Shown here piece by piece: positions 24,784 through 52,889 of a stretch of 64,000 nt of DNA (positions are counted from its first letter, which is position 1; each line of letters opens with the position of its first letter). A model generated the notes under the pieces. That model saw only the letters and a program-made list of their open reading frames with translations. It was not told the DNA's origin and searched no databases. Source of the DNA: Salminus brasiliensis (lineage: Eukaryota > Chordata > Actinopteri > Characiformes > Bryconidae); contig NC_132888.1 in NCBI RefSeq assembly GCF_030463535.1, positions 8,103,581 through 8,167,580 on the forward strand, read 5' to 3'. Made by a program: the position numbers and the translations under genes.

Positions 24784-26556
24784 AGCTGTGGTGCTCTCTT
24801 TATGATCAGAGGTAAAAGATCAATTATCAGATGTTGAACCTTTTCTACCTTCTCCTCCAGTTTATCATGTTTCACCCACTATTCACCTTCTGCAGAGTAC
24901 GATCTGGAACTCTTTAGCCTGAGGCTGTGTTTTTTCTGAAGGGTTAAGGGTGGGTGTGGCTAACATGAAATTCAGCCAGAGTTTCTGACTGCACGTGTCT
25001 TTCTAGTGTTTTCTCTCGCACTCTACTACTACTACTCCATCTGCATCAAGCAGACCTGAAGCCTAAAACACCAAGAACTGTTGCTTTTGGGGGGGTTGCT
25101 GTAAGCCTGTGTGGCACGGTTATACAGTGGATGAGGAATTTCAGTGTTTATTTTGTCCACAGAGATTAACATTGCACTCCTGTTAGAAATGTGGGGGAAG
25201 TGATTTGGCCATGTTGGTGGCTCGTGTTTGTGGAAGGCTCTGGGGCTGTGGCAACTGGAGGCGACAAAAGGCTCCAAAAGTTGCTCATCTTATTGTGAGG
25301 CCTTTATGAGTGTGCTGTAAAGTGAAGAAAGGGGGTCAGTCCAGTTGGTTCAGTCTGCATTTTAGTCATTAGATAGACCTATTACTATTACATTACAGTT
25401 TAACATCTGAAACACACTGTCCTCTAATATGTGCTGTTAAAACATGTTCTTCTTGGTTTTGCTGGATAATGTGCCCTTCCTTAGATCAGAGAGATTTGCC
25501 TGTTTTCCTGAAAAGATAAATGGCTCTTAATAAGAAGCTTCTTAAAATTGTCCCTGAGAAAAGTACTAGCAAATATTCAACATCAGATTCAGGATTTGTT
25601 TTGAAGTGCAGAACTGTTCACAGCTCTGCTCTTATAATGATAGATCCCATAAACCTTTCTAAACCAAACAAATCACAAAAAAGAAAGCAGTGGTGAATGT
25701 CAGGATCTCCGTGAACTGCATAAATAGGATCTAAGATGGAATCTGTTCATAACCTCATAAACTCTGCAGAACCACCAGTGGTTCCAGGTTTTTCCCCACT
25801 GATATAACACGTTTCCAGTCACAGGGTTAAGAATATTTGGTAAAAAGGCCTGTTAATCTTCTAGATAACATGAAAACAGCTGAAGACAAGCTTCTGTAGA
25901 ATACCGGAAGGACAAGATGCACCTATAGTTCCACTGCAAAATACTCTAATCGAAAAGTTTCATTAGAAGGCCTTCCGAGTCTTTAATTGCAGTTGTGGTT
26001 GTTTCTGCACCCCACACCCACAAGCTGTGGAAGCCTGCAGTCAGCTGTGAGACGTGGCAGTGGGGGTGGCTGGAGGCACGTGTCTGAACATGAGGGGAAA
26101 AGCATCAACAGTTACATAAGAGGCAATCTGAGATTGAGAAAAATAAACCCAGATTTATTTTTGACAAGTTTAAAAAAAACCTTTTTTCTACATGCAAAAG
26201 TTATCTACACGTCTGCCCCAACAAAAACCCAACCGCAGAAACTTCAGAGGCCAATTATTCAGCATAGTGCTCAAAAACAAGACATTGCTTTCTGCATATT
26301 TGGATTTTTACACAGCTAAAGGCAGCGTATGCCTTCTCTCGTCAATTTGCCAATGATACAGATGGAGCAAAGGCCAATATCATGATAATTCAAGCCTAAA
26401 TTCCACAGTTCCTCTGCTGAATGTGTTGTAAACTGCAACTAGGCTTTAGGACCTTGCAGAGAAGGAATCCCTTCCGAACCGTGGTCACTCGATCCAGTGG
26501 GAGGTCTCTGCTCCAGCTTCCCAAGGACAGCCAGACATCCTCATTTGAATACTCCC
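24784..26556. other. intergenic upstream of serpinh1
   Basis: No gene was recognised. The last few hundred bases may contain distal regulatory sequence for serpinh1, but no specific site could be supported outside the duplicated block. Confidence 0.4.
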
Positions 26557-26564
26557 CTTCCAAC

Positions 26565-26577
26565 TTCTAGAACTTTC
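26565..26577 (+). promoter_or_regulatory. heat-shock element, copy 1
   Basis: Three perfectly phased inverted pentamer cores, TTCtaGAActTTC, with further TTC cores just downstream. This is the binding pattern of an HSF1 trimer. It lies 12 bp before a TATA box, as in heat-shock promoters; HSP47 genes are known to be driven by such an element. Confidence 0.85.
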
Positions 26578-26587
26578 TTTCTTCCAG

Positions 26588-26595
26588 TATATAAA
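26588..26595 (+). promoter_or_regulatory. TATA box, copy 1 (TATATAAA)
   Basis: A strong TATA sequence just downstream of the heat-shock element. Transcription would be expected to start about 25-30 bp further on, near 26618. Confidence 0.75.
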
Positions 26596-26617
26596 CCTCC
26601 AGGATCTACTGGTCTGC

Positions 26618-26670
26618 ATCAGGTCAGCATCGAAGACAAGCCCAGAAGAGCACCAGAGAAGCTTTGCAAG
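26618..26670 (+). other. serpinh1: serpinh1 untranslated exon 1a (predicted)
   Basis: Starts at the position expected from the TATA box and ends at a good donor 'gcaag|gtaagg'. It contains no ATG-initiated frame that could extend HSP47. It would splice to 28312. The 5' limit is inferred. Confidence 0.6.
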
Positions 26671-26835
26671 GTAAGGACCACCAGAAACTATGCCTGGATT
26701 CTCCTCAGAAATGGTAGAAAGGCTTTTCCTGCTTTGTTTTGCTTGCTTTTGTTGCTTCTGCATGCTGGACCAGAGCCAAAAAACAACTAAACATCTGTAG
26801 ATGCAAGTGCAGACTATGCATATTCCAATTGCAAC

Positions 26836-26848
26836 TTCTAGAACTTTC
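26836..26848 (+). promoter_or_regulatory. heat-shock element, copy 2
   Basis: TTCtaGAActTTC, identical to copy 1 and at the same distance from its TATA box. Confidence 0.8.
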
Positions 26849-26860
26849 TTTCTTTCAGGA

Positions 26861-26866
26861 TATAAA
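26861..26866 (+). promoter_or_regulatory. TATA box, copy 2 (TATAAA)
   Basis: The copy-1 'gtatataaacc' reads 'gatataaacc' here, so the core TATAAA is kept. Confidence 0.65.
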
Positions 26867-26888
26867 CCTCCAGGATCTACTGGTCTGC

Positions 26889-26941
26889 ATCAGGTCAGCA
26901 CTGAAGACAAGCCCAGAAGAGCACCAGAGAAGCTTTGCAAG
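26889..26941 (+). other. serpinh1: serpinh1 untranslated exon 1b (predicted)
   Basis: Counterpart of exon 1a, ending at donor 'gcaag|gtaaag'. Either first exon could join the acceptor at 28311/28312. The 5' limit is inferred. Confidence 0.5.
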
Positions 26942-27078
26942 GTAAAGACCACCAGAAACTATGCCTGGATTCTCCTCAGAAATGGTAGAAAGGCTTTTTT
27001 GGCTTGATTTTCTTGCTTCTGCATGGAGGACCAGAGCCAAAAAAACAACTAAACATCTGTAGATGCAAGTGCAGACTA

Positions 27079-28311
27079 ACCATTCAGCAGAAACAATGAT
27101 ACAGTGAATTTCTTTGTGTGATGTTCTGTTCTAGATGGTTTTAGGGAGTGATTTCAGGTTGCTAAGTGGGTTGGGTGACGTTTTGTAGAGCAGTAGAAAA
27201 TTACTAAGAAGAAAAGTTGAGAAGTGTGGGGATGTGCTTAAACTGGACTAGATCATGGTCCAAAGAATTTTTTTTTTTTTCTGTGACACATGCTTACATC
27301 AATGGGCAGCACAACTTTGTGCAACCCGAACAAGATATTTGTTAAACAGTTTAACTCCTGGGTGTAAAAAATGAACTGCATTTTTAAAGTGGTTTTTAAA
27401 GGAAGTTCTAGGGAGTGGTTCCATTTTGCCATTGAAATCACGGGGCTTCCTCTGGAATTCTCAAACTGCTCCACTACTTTTCTGATTGGTCAGAAGTTTC
27501 TTTTCTTTTTCTTTTTTTCCTTCACCCAAAACTCTCTAGCCAATAGGAAACGTCCATGTGTCCTTTCTGCCCCTGTGGCATTTCAGCTTGCTAGTAGCAA
27601 GCATTTTCCTAAATCAGGCTGCTCAAAACAAAGGCAAAGTCAGAAGAAAAGTGGAAGTCAGTGATTTAATGGCAATTTAGCATCTGAAAAGCATTACTTG
27701 TACAACCTTTTGTTCTGTAGATCACCCAAATGCACCTCTTGTCTTTCAGAATGAAAATCACAATCGTTGACAACACTATGAAAACGTTTCAAGGTATTCC
27801 AGATGATGGGAAAAAAAAGCCACATACAGAAAGAAACTGAAATAAAGACAAAAAAAAAAAGTTTTTGAAAAATCTGATTCAACTCTTGTATATTGTCTCC
27901 AGCTGTAGCCTTAGGCAGAGCTTTTGCTCTGTTTGTTTAGGTTCCTGGAACATGCTGGCTCACGCCTTCAACCTCCTCAAAGACTTCTAACTTAAGACCT
28001 AAGCCCGCAGTGATTTGACACACTTTCTTGGTCTGAAAAGTTAACGTCAACTAACAAAAGACTTGCATTGCCTTTTTGGACATTCGATGAGGTTTCTTTA
28101 TGTAGCACAGCTGGCCTAGTACATTCAGTATGTGGCCTAATTTTATGGCAAGTCTAGAAGAACTGATAACAGTGTGGAATTGATAAACTCAGAAAGTCAG
28201 GCAAACCACACACAAACACACCCTATGGTGAACAGACATAAAGTGTTTTTTTTTTCATGTTCACTCCAAATGTCACGTTATAAACCCAGCTCTTGCTCTC
28301 TCTTCCTCCAG
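27079..28311 (+). other. serpinh1 intron 1 (distal part), no other gene
   Basis: AT-rich intron with no recognised element. It ends in a strong pyrimidine tract and AG ('ctctcttcctccag'). Confidence 0.6.
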
Positions 28312-28937
28312 ACTTCCTTTATAGCCCAAACACAAAGCAAGGATGTGGGTGACCAACCTCGCCGCTCTGTGCCTTTTTTTGGCTGTGGCCTCCTGCGCTG
28401 AGGTGAAGGAGGCGAAGAAGCTGAGCAGCCATGCGACGTCCTTGGCAGACACCAGCGCCAACCTCGCCTTCAACCTCTACCACAACCTAGCCAAAGAGAA
28501 GAACCAAGACAACATCCTGGTTTCTCCAGTGGTGGTGGCCTCCTCCTTGGGTCTGGTGGCCCTGGGAGGAAAGGCTTCCACTTCCTCACAGGTCAAAACG
28601 GTCCTGAAGGCTGACGCCCTAAAAGACGAGCACCTGCACACAGGCCTGTCCGAACTTCTGAGCGAGGTCAGCGACCCAGATGCTCGCAACGTCACCTGGA
28701 AGATCAACAACAGGCTGTACGGCCCCAGCTCCGTCAGCTTTGCCGATGACTTTGTGAAGAGCAGCAAGAAACACTACAACTACGAGCACTCCAAGATCAA
28801 CTTCCGCGATAAGAGAAGCGCCATCAACTCCATCAACGAGTGGGCTGCCAAGTCCACTGATGGCAAGCTTCCAGAGATCACCAAGGATGTCAAGAACACT
28901 GATGGTGCCATGATCATCAATGCCATGTTCTTCAAAC
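28312..28937 (+). CDS. serpinh1: serpinh1 exon 2 (5'UTR end plus first coding exon)
   Basis: Acceptor AG at 28310-28311, ATG at 28343, donor 'aaac|gtaagt' after 28937. Codes residues 1-198 and the first base of a Pro codon. Confidence 0.9.
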
Positions 28938-29859
28938 GTAAGTGGGAAATCTTTGCATGATGTTTACTTTAATTCACTTCGCTTTCAGGACCATTTAAAC
29001 TGACCTTTTCCTTCATCCCACAGCTCACTGGGACGAGAAGTTCCATCACAAGATGGTTGACAACCGTGGATTCCTCGTGACCCGCTCTTACACAGTGTCT
29101 GTCCCAATGATGCATCGTACAGGTGAGATCATCAACCTATGAAGAATCTACAGTGTTCGGACAATACGATGAAGATAACAATGATATGATGCTAATTGAC
29201 ACTTGGATCTCCACAGGTCTTTACCGCTTCTATGAGGACACAGAGAACAGGCTGTTTGTGCTCAGCATGCCTCTGGCCCACAAGAAGTCCACTGTGATCT
29301 TCATCATGCCCTACCACCTAGAGCCCCTGGAGAGGCTGGAGAAGCTTCTGACCCGCCAGCAGCTGGACGCCTGGTTGAGCAAGACGGAGGAAAGAGCAGT
29401 GGCCGTTTCTCTGCCTAAAGTCAGCATGGAAGTCAGCCATGATCTCCAGGTAGATACAACCTGAACTTGCCAGCATTATTCCTAGTTTGGTTCAATCGGG
29501 TGAATACATGAAGCCATTGCTTAGTGTGACGTTCAATGCTCTTTTTTCCCCCCTAGAAACATCTTGGAGAACTCGGCCTTACTGAGGCAGTGGACAAGTC
29601 CAAGGCAGATCTGTCGAACATCTCTGGCAAGAAAGATCTCTACCTCTCAAATGTCTTCCATGCATCCGCCTGGGAATGGGACACTGAGGGTAACCCATTC
29701 GATGCAAGCATCTTCGGCACAGAGAAGCTCAGGAACCCCAAGCTCTTCTACGCTGACCATCCGTTTATCTTTGTGGTGAAGGACAACCAGACAAACTCCA
29801 TCCTCTATATTGGTAGACTGGTTAAGCCCAAGGGTGATAAAATGAGAGATGAATTATAG
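28343..29859 (+). CDS. serpinh1: serpin H1 / HSP47, collagen-specific ER chaperone
   Basis: Coding exons 28343-28937, 29024-29122, 29217-29449 and 29557-29859 join in frame to 409 aa; the family is about 400-420 aa. HSP47 is a non-inhibitory serpin that binds triple-helical procollagen in the ER and recycles by its C-terminal signal. Seen here: a signal peptide at residues 1-18 ([18 protein letters not shown]), serpin fold text such as '[14 protein letters not shown]' and '[12 protein letters not shown]', possible N-glycosylation sites 'NVTW' and 'NISG', the '[13 protein letters not shown]' segment, '[10 protein letters not shown]' (holding the Leu, Tyr and Asp that I recall as collagen contacts in the HSP47-collagen structure), and the terminal RDEL retention signal. 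All introns are GT-AG. The start is the first ATG of exon 2, just before the signal peptide. The duplicated heat-shock promoter upstream suggests stress induction. Teleosts often carry two paralogues (serpinh1a/b); which one this is was not determined. Confidence 0.95.
29024..29122 (+). CDS. serpinh1: serpinh1 exon 3
   Basis: Acceptor 'ccacag', donor 'g|gtgaga'. Codes '[17 protein letters not shown]' onward to 'MMHRTG'. Confidence 0.92.
29217..29449 (+). CDS. serpinh1: serpinh1 exon 4
   Basis: Acceptor 'tccacag', donor 'cag|gtagat'. Codes '[17 protein letters not shown]' through 'MEVSHDLQ'. Confidence 0.93.
29557..29859 (+). CDS. serpinh1: serpinh1 exon 5 (last coding exon)
   Basis: Acceptor 'cccctag', then '[19 protein letters not shown]' to '[11 protein letters not shown]' and TAG. 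The reactive-loop region has no sign of an inhibitory serpin loop, as expected for HSP47. Confidence 0.95.
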   Translation, partial: KHLGELGLTEAVDKSKADLSNISGKKDLYLSNVFHASAWEWDTEGNPFDASIFGTEKLRNPKLFYADHPFIFVVKDNQTNSILYIGRLVKPKGDKMRDEL

Positions 29860-30507
29860 TGAGCTGTAGATAAGACTAGCCTTTTGAATTTTTGGATGCT
29901 GTTTTTGATTTATTGTTCAGGATGATATGTTTTGTTTGGGTTTTTTATGGTGTGACTGTTACTTCATGAGCACATTCCATAAACGTTGTGTTTGTAAAAT
30001 TTGAGCCGACGTTTACTTCACAGCTAGGGGATCACCAAGTGTGTTTAAGAGTTATTACATAAGTGCAACAGAAGTCCATTCAGTCATCCAGAGGTTTGAC
30101 CACGAGGTCATGCTAATGATGCCATACTTATATTAAGTATGGCATTGGCGTTGGCCTGTGGCATTGTGGTAGTAGTGTGCCGGTCATTTGCTCTCACTTT
30201 CTGAGTTTTTGTAGCATCTGTGTTGGGTTTCTTTCCTTATCTTTAATGTTTAAAGACAAAAGGATTTTTACACATGTTCTGCAATCTGGTTATATGTTCC
30301 TGGTTCTGCCATTCGCTCCTCCACCACCACCAACCACTCAGTTTCTATTTATCGCTGCCATCTCTCCTGCACTGGTGCTATTACCCTGACCTCTTAGACT
30401 ACGGTGCATGAATAATATTAAGTTCCAAATGCTGTTTGTTTACCATATTAAATCTGTTGAATTATTGTGCTCAATGTCTTCTTTTTTTAAAAATAAATTT
30501 TAATAAA
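29860..30507 (+). other. serpinh1: serpinh1 3'UTR with two AATAAA signals
   Basis: AATAAA at 30492-30497 and again at 30502-30507 about 640 bp after the stop codon. No other open frame of interest lies in this stretch, so it is read as the 3'UTR; the exact cleavage site is inferred. Confidence 0.65.
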
Positions 30508-30635
30508 AGCAACCAATGTGTCCTGATGATTTTTTTTATAAAGAACTCAAATTCCAGCATTGCCAGCCAAAATGGCCTTTCTTATATAAATGTCCAAGCA
30601 GCCTGAAGCTATATATTTACACACACACACACATA

Positions 30636-30639
<4 letters not shown>

Positions 30640-30706
<67 letters not shown>
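30640..30706. repeat. (TA)n microsatellite
   Basis: About 33 TA units, preceded by a short (CA)n run. Confidence 0.97.
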
Positions 30707-30708
<2 letters not shown>

Positions 30709-30714
30709 ATTTTT

Positions 30715-30984
30715 ATGGCATAGTGGCAAGGTGTCAAGCCCCTACTCCTCACAGGTTAACCTTTGTCTAAGAGCAGCTGTAGCTTGGAAAGCCAAATGGG
30801 GCCATTTTGGCCTTCTGAACCAGCAGGAAGTGGGGGTGGGGGTGAGAAAGGACCCTTGGGGACCAAAAGGTTGCTGGTTTGATCCTCTGGACTGGCAGAA
30901 TGTGGGGGTGGGGGTTGAAGGAAAAGTGCTCAGGTGGCTGCCCACCGCCAGGTGTGTATGTTTACTGCCCTAGTCACAATAATG
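30715..30984 (+). mobile_element. SINE-like element
   Basis: A tRNA-like head 'catagtggcaaggtgtcaag', a box-B-like 'ggtttgatcctctgg', then 'aagtgctcaggtggctgccc' and 'ttactgccctagtcac' resemble a decayed relative of the SINE at 45212-45478. Confidence 0.45.
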
Positions 30985-31300
30985 TACACCATATGGACAA
31001 CAGTACTGTGACACCTGCATGTTCATTGTTTCTTATGAAACCAAGGGTGTTAAAAAAATATAATTTAAAAAAAAATAAAAATAGAAGTGCTCCAGAATCA
31101 CTCATCACAATTACCAATTTTACCAGTTCCCATTTTGGAGATTCTTCTTTGGAGGTTCTTTCGACAGCAATGGTATTGTATGTAAGATTTGACTTAGTTT
31201 TGCCATAGAAGAACCAGTTTTGCTTCTCTAAAACTGTCCAGAACTACTCAACAGAAAGTGCACCACTCCACAACCCCTTCATGGCACCTTAGTTTGGAAG
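30985..31300 (+). mobile_element. MITE family B, copy 5 (decayed)
   Basis: Left end 'ccatatggacaacagtactg' followed by 'gttcattgtttcttatg' and scattered family text; it fades before a right end. Confidence 0.5.
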
Positions 31301-34300
31301 ACCATAAGCAAAATGTAGTGTCTACTTCAACATAGACTCAATATAGAATCAGTACCTTTCATAAACATCTGCAACATCATATCATCATGAGTGCAATGTC
31401 TGGAAAGCCATTCACCACAGCAAGCTAATCAGTCTCCCCAGCCGTGATGATCCCTATCTGCAAGGCACTGCATTCCTCTGGTGGCTGGAATGCAGGTTTG
31501 AACAATGGGGGTATTCCTGTTCTCTGAGGGTGATAATGGTTCCTGCTCACCTCTCCAACAACAGTGTCCCGGATTTCCCACAGTGCGTGAACACCATAGC
31601 CCACCACACAAAAGACTGCAACTGACTTCAGACAAAAGCAGACATGCTCATGTCTTGTTTAGTAAACGAGCCAATCAGTTAGCTCTACAGGGATAAGACT
31701 AGAGTCTGGAGTTCAGGGCCCTTATGGTGAGCATGGAAAAAGGTAACATGGTCATAATAAATAAAAAAAAGATGACTATTAATGAAGTTAAAGGAATGGA
31801 GCTTAGAAGACATCAAATGAAACTTGCAGAAGTGAGGAAATGAACAGTTGTTGATTTAAATGTCCTAAAACGTGGAGTTAAAATAACAGTCAACCATAAA
31901 TCATGATGTTCTTCAAAATACCACACTGCCCCCTGCTGGTGCATACAGAAAACAACAAGAAATGTACAGGAGATCCAGAGGATATTATGGCAAAAATGTA
32001 TTTAATATATTGAACAATATTTGAATCTGTACATTATAGTGTTTATTTCTCTAACATCGAAACTGCTGCCCCCATAATACTGCTCTAAAAGGCTTTTCAC
32101 AGCTATCATGGATCTGAGTCTTGACATCTGAAATATGATTGAGTAAACCTGCTTCTAGCAAAAGCTGTTCCTTTGTCCGTACACATGTGAATGCAATATT
32201 ACAACAATACACTTTTTACATTCATAATCTGTATTTTACATTCTGCTTTTATGTACATGATTCACAGACATTGATAATAGATATCTGCTCTTGGTTCTGT
32301 GAACGTTATCACTGAAAGGATGAGGCATTGACAGCTCAGGTATTGGTGTCAGTGGTCTACAACAATAGACATGTTTGAGAAGATGGTGTTACTTATCAGC
32401 TTTTCTTTAAATATATAAAACAAACAAGCTTATTCCACATCAAATCACCTGAGGAAAAGTCCACTTTCAATTCCATTCGAGATCAAAACCATCGTAGAAG
32501 AAGATTCAAAGTGATGTCAAAGGCAATATTTGATCTTTTTTTAAAGTGTATGCAAAGAAGAAAAATGGTCAATTGTAAATTCGCAAAAGCCAAAATCAGC
32601 CCACAACAGTAACAAATCACGCTACTAAACATTTAACACTGCAGCCAGCGCTGCACGTGATATAAATTTCTAGGCCTCATTTTATTCTAATAAATACCTC
32701 TAAACAACAACATTCCTGCTTCTTTTCATGTTAATATGAAATATGAAACATGAAAAAAAAAATAACAAGGTGCTACAAAGGGTTCTTTGAGCAATGAGCA
32801 ATGCCATACAAGAACCAGCAGGTTTGTTAGCGAGACGTGGGATTAAGAAGAACCTCCTAAATGTCCTCATCTCTGGTACTTCAGAACACCGAAAGTGGCT
32901 CTTCCATAACAGTGTCCATAACAGCACCCTGCTCTGCACATTTAAGACACCCCTGCAACTCTGAACCAGCTTGTTAATGGGCTAATTATTTGGCTCAGGT
33001 GTGTTGGGAGCCTCCAGGACCAGGCTTGAGAAACACTGTTCTATAGCATCGCTTAAAGAACCCTTTAGCGCACCTTTCTTTTTTTTAAGAGGGTTTGCAT
33101 ACAGTACCGTGCAAAGGCCTTAGAATACCTGAGACAAGAACATTGACATAATTCACTGTGATCTGATGTTATTGTGACCATTTCCATGCTACTCCACATT
33201 AAAGAAGCCGGGTTTGCTCAGCATGATCTGCTATATAGTGTTTGTACAGGACAAACACAAGCAGCAAACTCCGCAGTGTGTTAGTGCCTGTGAGTGTGTA
33301 AGTAATGTGTGTTGTTGGTCAGTAAAGGTGTAGATATGCGTCCTTTTAGCAATGCCATAGAATAACCATCTCGGTTTTCCAGAAGAACCATTTTTTGAGA
33401 TGTGTGAGTGGGAAGAGGTTTTCTATTACACCCTTAAACAGGTTCTTCACACTCACACATCTCTATTACAAACATGGTTGTATCTAGTAACTGGTTCTCC
33501 AGTGGCATCAGTCCAAGAACAACTGGAGCACCTTTACTTTTAAAAGTGTGGAAATATTAAGAGGTTTCCTCCGTCCCCTCCGGTATTTGGACAGGCACCA
33601 AGATGGCGCCACAAAATCAGTTTCCGGGTCATGGAGGAGAGGAGGAGGATCATTAGGAAAAATCAGTAACTTTTGGGGTTTCTGGACGCAGCCCAGGTTT
33701 TCAAATCTGGACCTTAAATCCAGTTTCCAGCAATACCTTTGTTTCCAGTCCACCTAGAAAGTTTAGATTACAAAGTCCAGGACTGGAAACTGGATTCGAG
33801 GTCACGCCCAGCACCAGACTTCATATGGATCTTGTGTTTTGGGCTAAATCTGATTGGCCCGTTATAGACTTTATTTAGCCCAAAAACAGACAATGAAAAT
33901 TGGGCTGTGATTTGGTGCAAATTTAGCCCATCTGGGGGCTCATCTTTTTTTGGACCACATACAGCTTTAATATAGCCATGAAAATAATTCATCTACAAAC
34001 CCAAACTCAAAAACAAAGTATATTGACATATTGGAAAAGAAAGAGACATGAAACTGATCTTGCGGCAGTGAAGGAGCACCGCCCAATGCAGCAGGCTTAA
34101 TTCAGAGGTAGAGGGACACTTTTTCTAGAATCACCAATCATGCAAAGTCATCTTTTCAGCAGGTTTTTGCTGAGTGGGGTGCTGATTTGTTGATGTTGGT
34201 GTTTTTTTTATATTCACTGCCCAAAGTAAAAGATTCACATGTAAAGTGTTTCTCAGATGGTTGAGATTTTGGACAGTACTGTAGGTAAATATGGTGCATA

Positions 34301-34962
34301 CATGGTAAGGTAATACACTTGGTCCAATAGACCAGTTAAATAATAGGGAAACAATATCACATGCAGTTTAGTTCAATGATATTATTTGATTTGAGGACTC
34401 ACTTGCTAGGGTGCCTCAATGCTTATATAATAGAAACCCTGTCTGATTTTCACACAAGTTCAAAAAGCATTATATTTGATTTTAGGAACAGATGTCCACC
34501 TAATCTGATTACACAGATTATCATCGTTTGGTTTGGGACAATCACAGAATTATTCATTCATACAGCTAAAAACAACAGAAGACACCACCCATATAACCAT
34601 ATATAACCACACAACCTCAGTGACTGTGGAGAAACCTGAGCGATGAGCACAAAGCCACTTGGTGGCCAAAACAAAGGGGACAACAACCGCAGCCCGCACC
34701 GCACAGGAGAACAATTTCTCTAATAACTTGTTCCTCAGCTCTCATTTCATTAGCACACTGCTGTTTCTGCTGCGCTGGGCAGATGCAGATTAGACAGATG
34801 ACAGTCAATCCTATTAAAGAAGTCTCTGTAAGCTGCAGTGATCAGAGAGGGATACACACTCACACACACACGGTGTCCTCTGTGTTTCTCTCACTGAGCC
34901 TCTGTCATCCATCCTTCTCCTCCCTCTCTCTATCTATACTTTCATCCTCTTCTCTTTCTTTT
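31301..34962. other. intergenic between the convergent gene ends
   Basis: No gene was recognised. A hairpin is formed by 'aaatccagtttccag' (about 33717-33731) and 'ctggaaactggattcgaggtc' in shortened form (about 33784-33804). A TTTATT near 33866 would read as AATAAA on the - strand and could serve the distal cyclase terminal exon. Confidence 0.45.
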
Positions 34963-52175
<17,213 letters not shown>

Positions 52176-52562
52176 TGTCCTCTTTTAGTATCCGTTATGA
52201 TACGTTGAGTTTATACAACAGTCTTTGATGCCAGGTTGAAGCACACCTGAAAATAAAACAAGTTTACTGCTGGGCAGTTGCTTCGCCTTTGTTCTGACCA
52301 CCTCATTGTTGAGACCATTCTCATAAACCTTGATATGAACCCTAGTTATATCACTATTGGGAAAATAGTCCATTTCCATTTCTATCAGTTTACCTTTTTT
52401 TTACAGACCTCTCCTTTACAGTGTCAGAATCTCATGATGAGTGATTCACAATTTAAACAATGGTATTCTATACTATAATCATAGGATGATATATATATGA
52501 TTATATGGCAAGTATCATATCAGTGTATATTAAATACACAAAAAATTAACAATTGTACTTAC

Positions 52563-52850
52563 CATGATTGAGCTGCTGGATGCAAATCTAATCGAGAAGA
52601 TCATTTCTGATTTTTCAGGTCCTCAGGCAAACATCTTTCAAGCTCTTTTTCTGCCCTTTTCCAGAACTTAAACTTTTTTTAGATTATAAAGCAGGTGTGA
52701 AGTGAAGGGAGTCCCTCAGCTCTCTGGTAGGACCTGGTGTGATGTAGCAGCAACTCAGTAGAAAAGCAACTTCAGCACCCCGGAGAGCTCCCTAGAAACG
52801 CCGCTCATACGCAGTCACTCTCCCCACCATTTTCACGTCTATCTCTATGG
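52563..52850 (-). other. cyclase untranslated exon 1 (predicted)
   Basis: A consensus donor 'ATCATG|gtaagt' ends this stretch on the - strand and would join the acceptor at 52247. A TATA-like 'ctatatgaag' at 52876-52885 lies about 30 bp before the assumed start. The 5' limit is inferred from that box. Confidence 0.5.
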
Positions 52851-52875
52851 CTGGCAGTCTGGCTGTCGGCCTGAG

Positions 52876-52885
52876 CTTCATATAG
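52876..52885 (-). promoter_or_regulatory. TATA-like box for the cyclase gene
   Basis: CTATATGAAG on the - strand, followed in the sense direction by the predicted first exon. Confidence 0.35.
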
Positions 52886-52889
52886 AGCC

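Larger units (their letters stand above)
26558..26817 (+). repeat. tandem duplication unit 1 (serpinh1 promoter and first exon)
   Basis: This block and 26829-27078 are near-identical head-to-tail copies. Both run from 'caacttctagaactttcttt' through 'gatctactggtctgcatcag' to 'gatgcaagtgcagacta'. The offset between copies is 271 bp at the left end and 261 bp at the right end, because copy 2 lacks about 10 bp of the 'ttgcttttgttgcttctg' stretch. Confidence 0.9.
26829..27078 (+). repeat. tandem duplication unit 2 (second promoter and first exon)
   Basis: Second copy of the block at 26558-26817. The heat-shock element (26836-26848), the TATAAA (26861-26866), the exon body and the donor are all kept, with a few substitutions. 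Confidence 0.9.

Noticed and set aside
26461..26480. An additional heat-shock element upstream of the duplicated block ('ggaatcccttccgaacc')
   Set aside because: The GAA and TTC cores are not in 5-bp register, so it is not a convincing HSF site.
26485..27040. Open frames on both strands across the duplicated promoter block
   Set aside because: They are kept open in both copies only because the DNA is duplicated; the translations match no family and include splice sites and TATA boxes.
28477..28767. - strand open frame over serpinh1 exon 2
   Set aside because: It is the complement of real coding sequence and has no product of its own.
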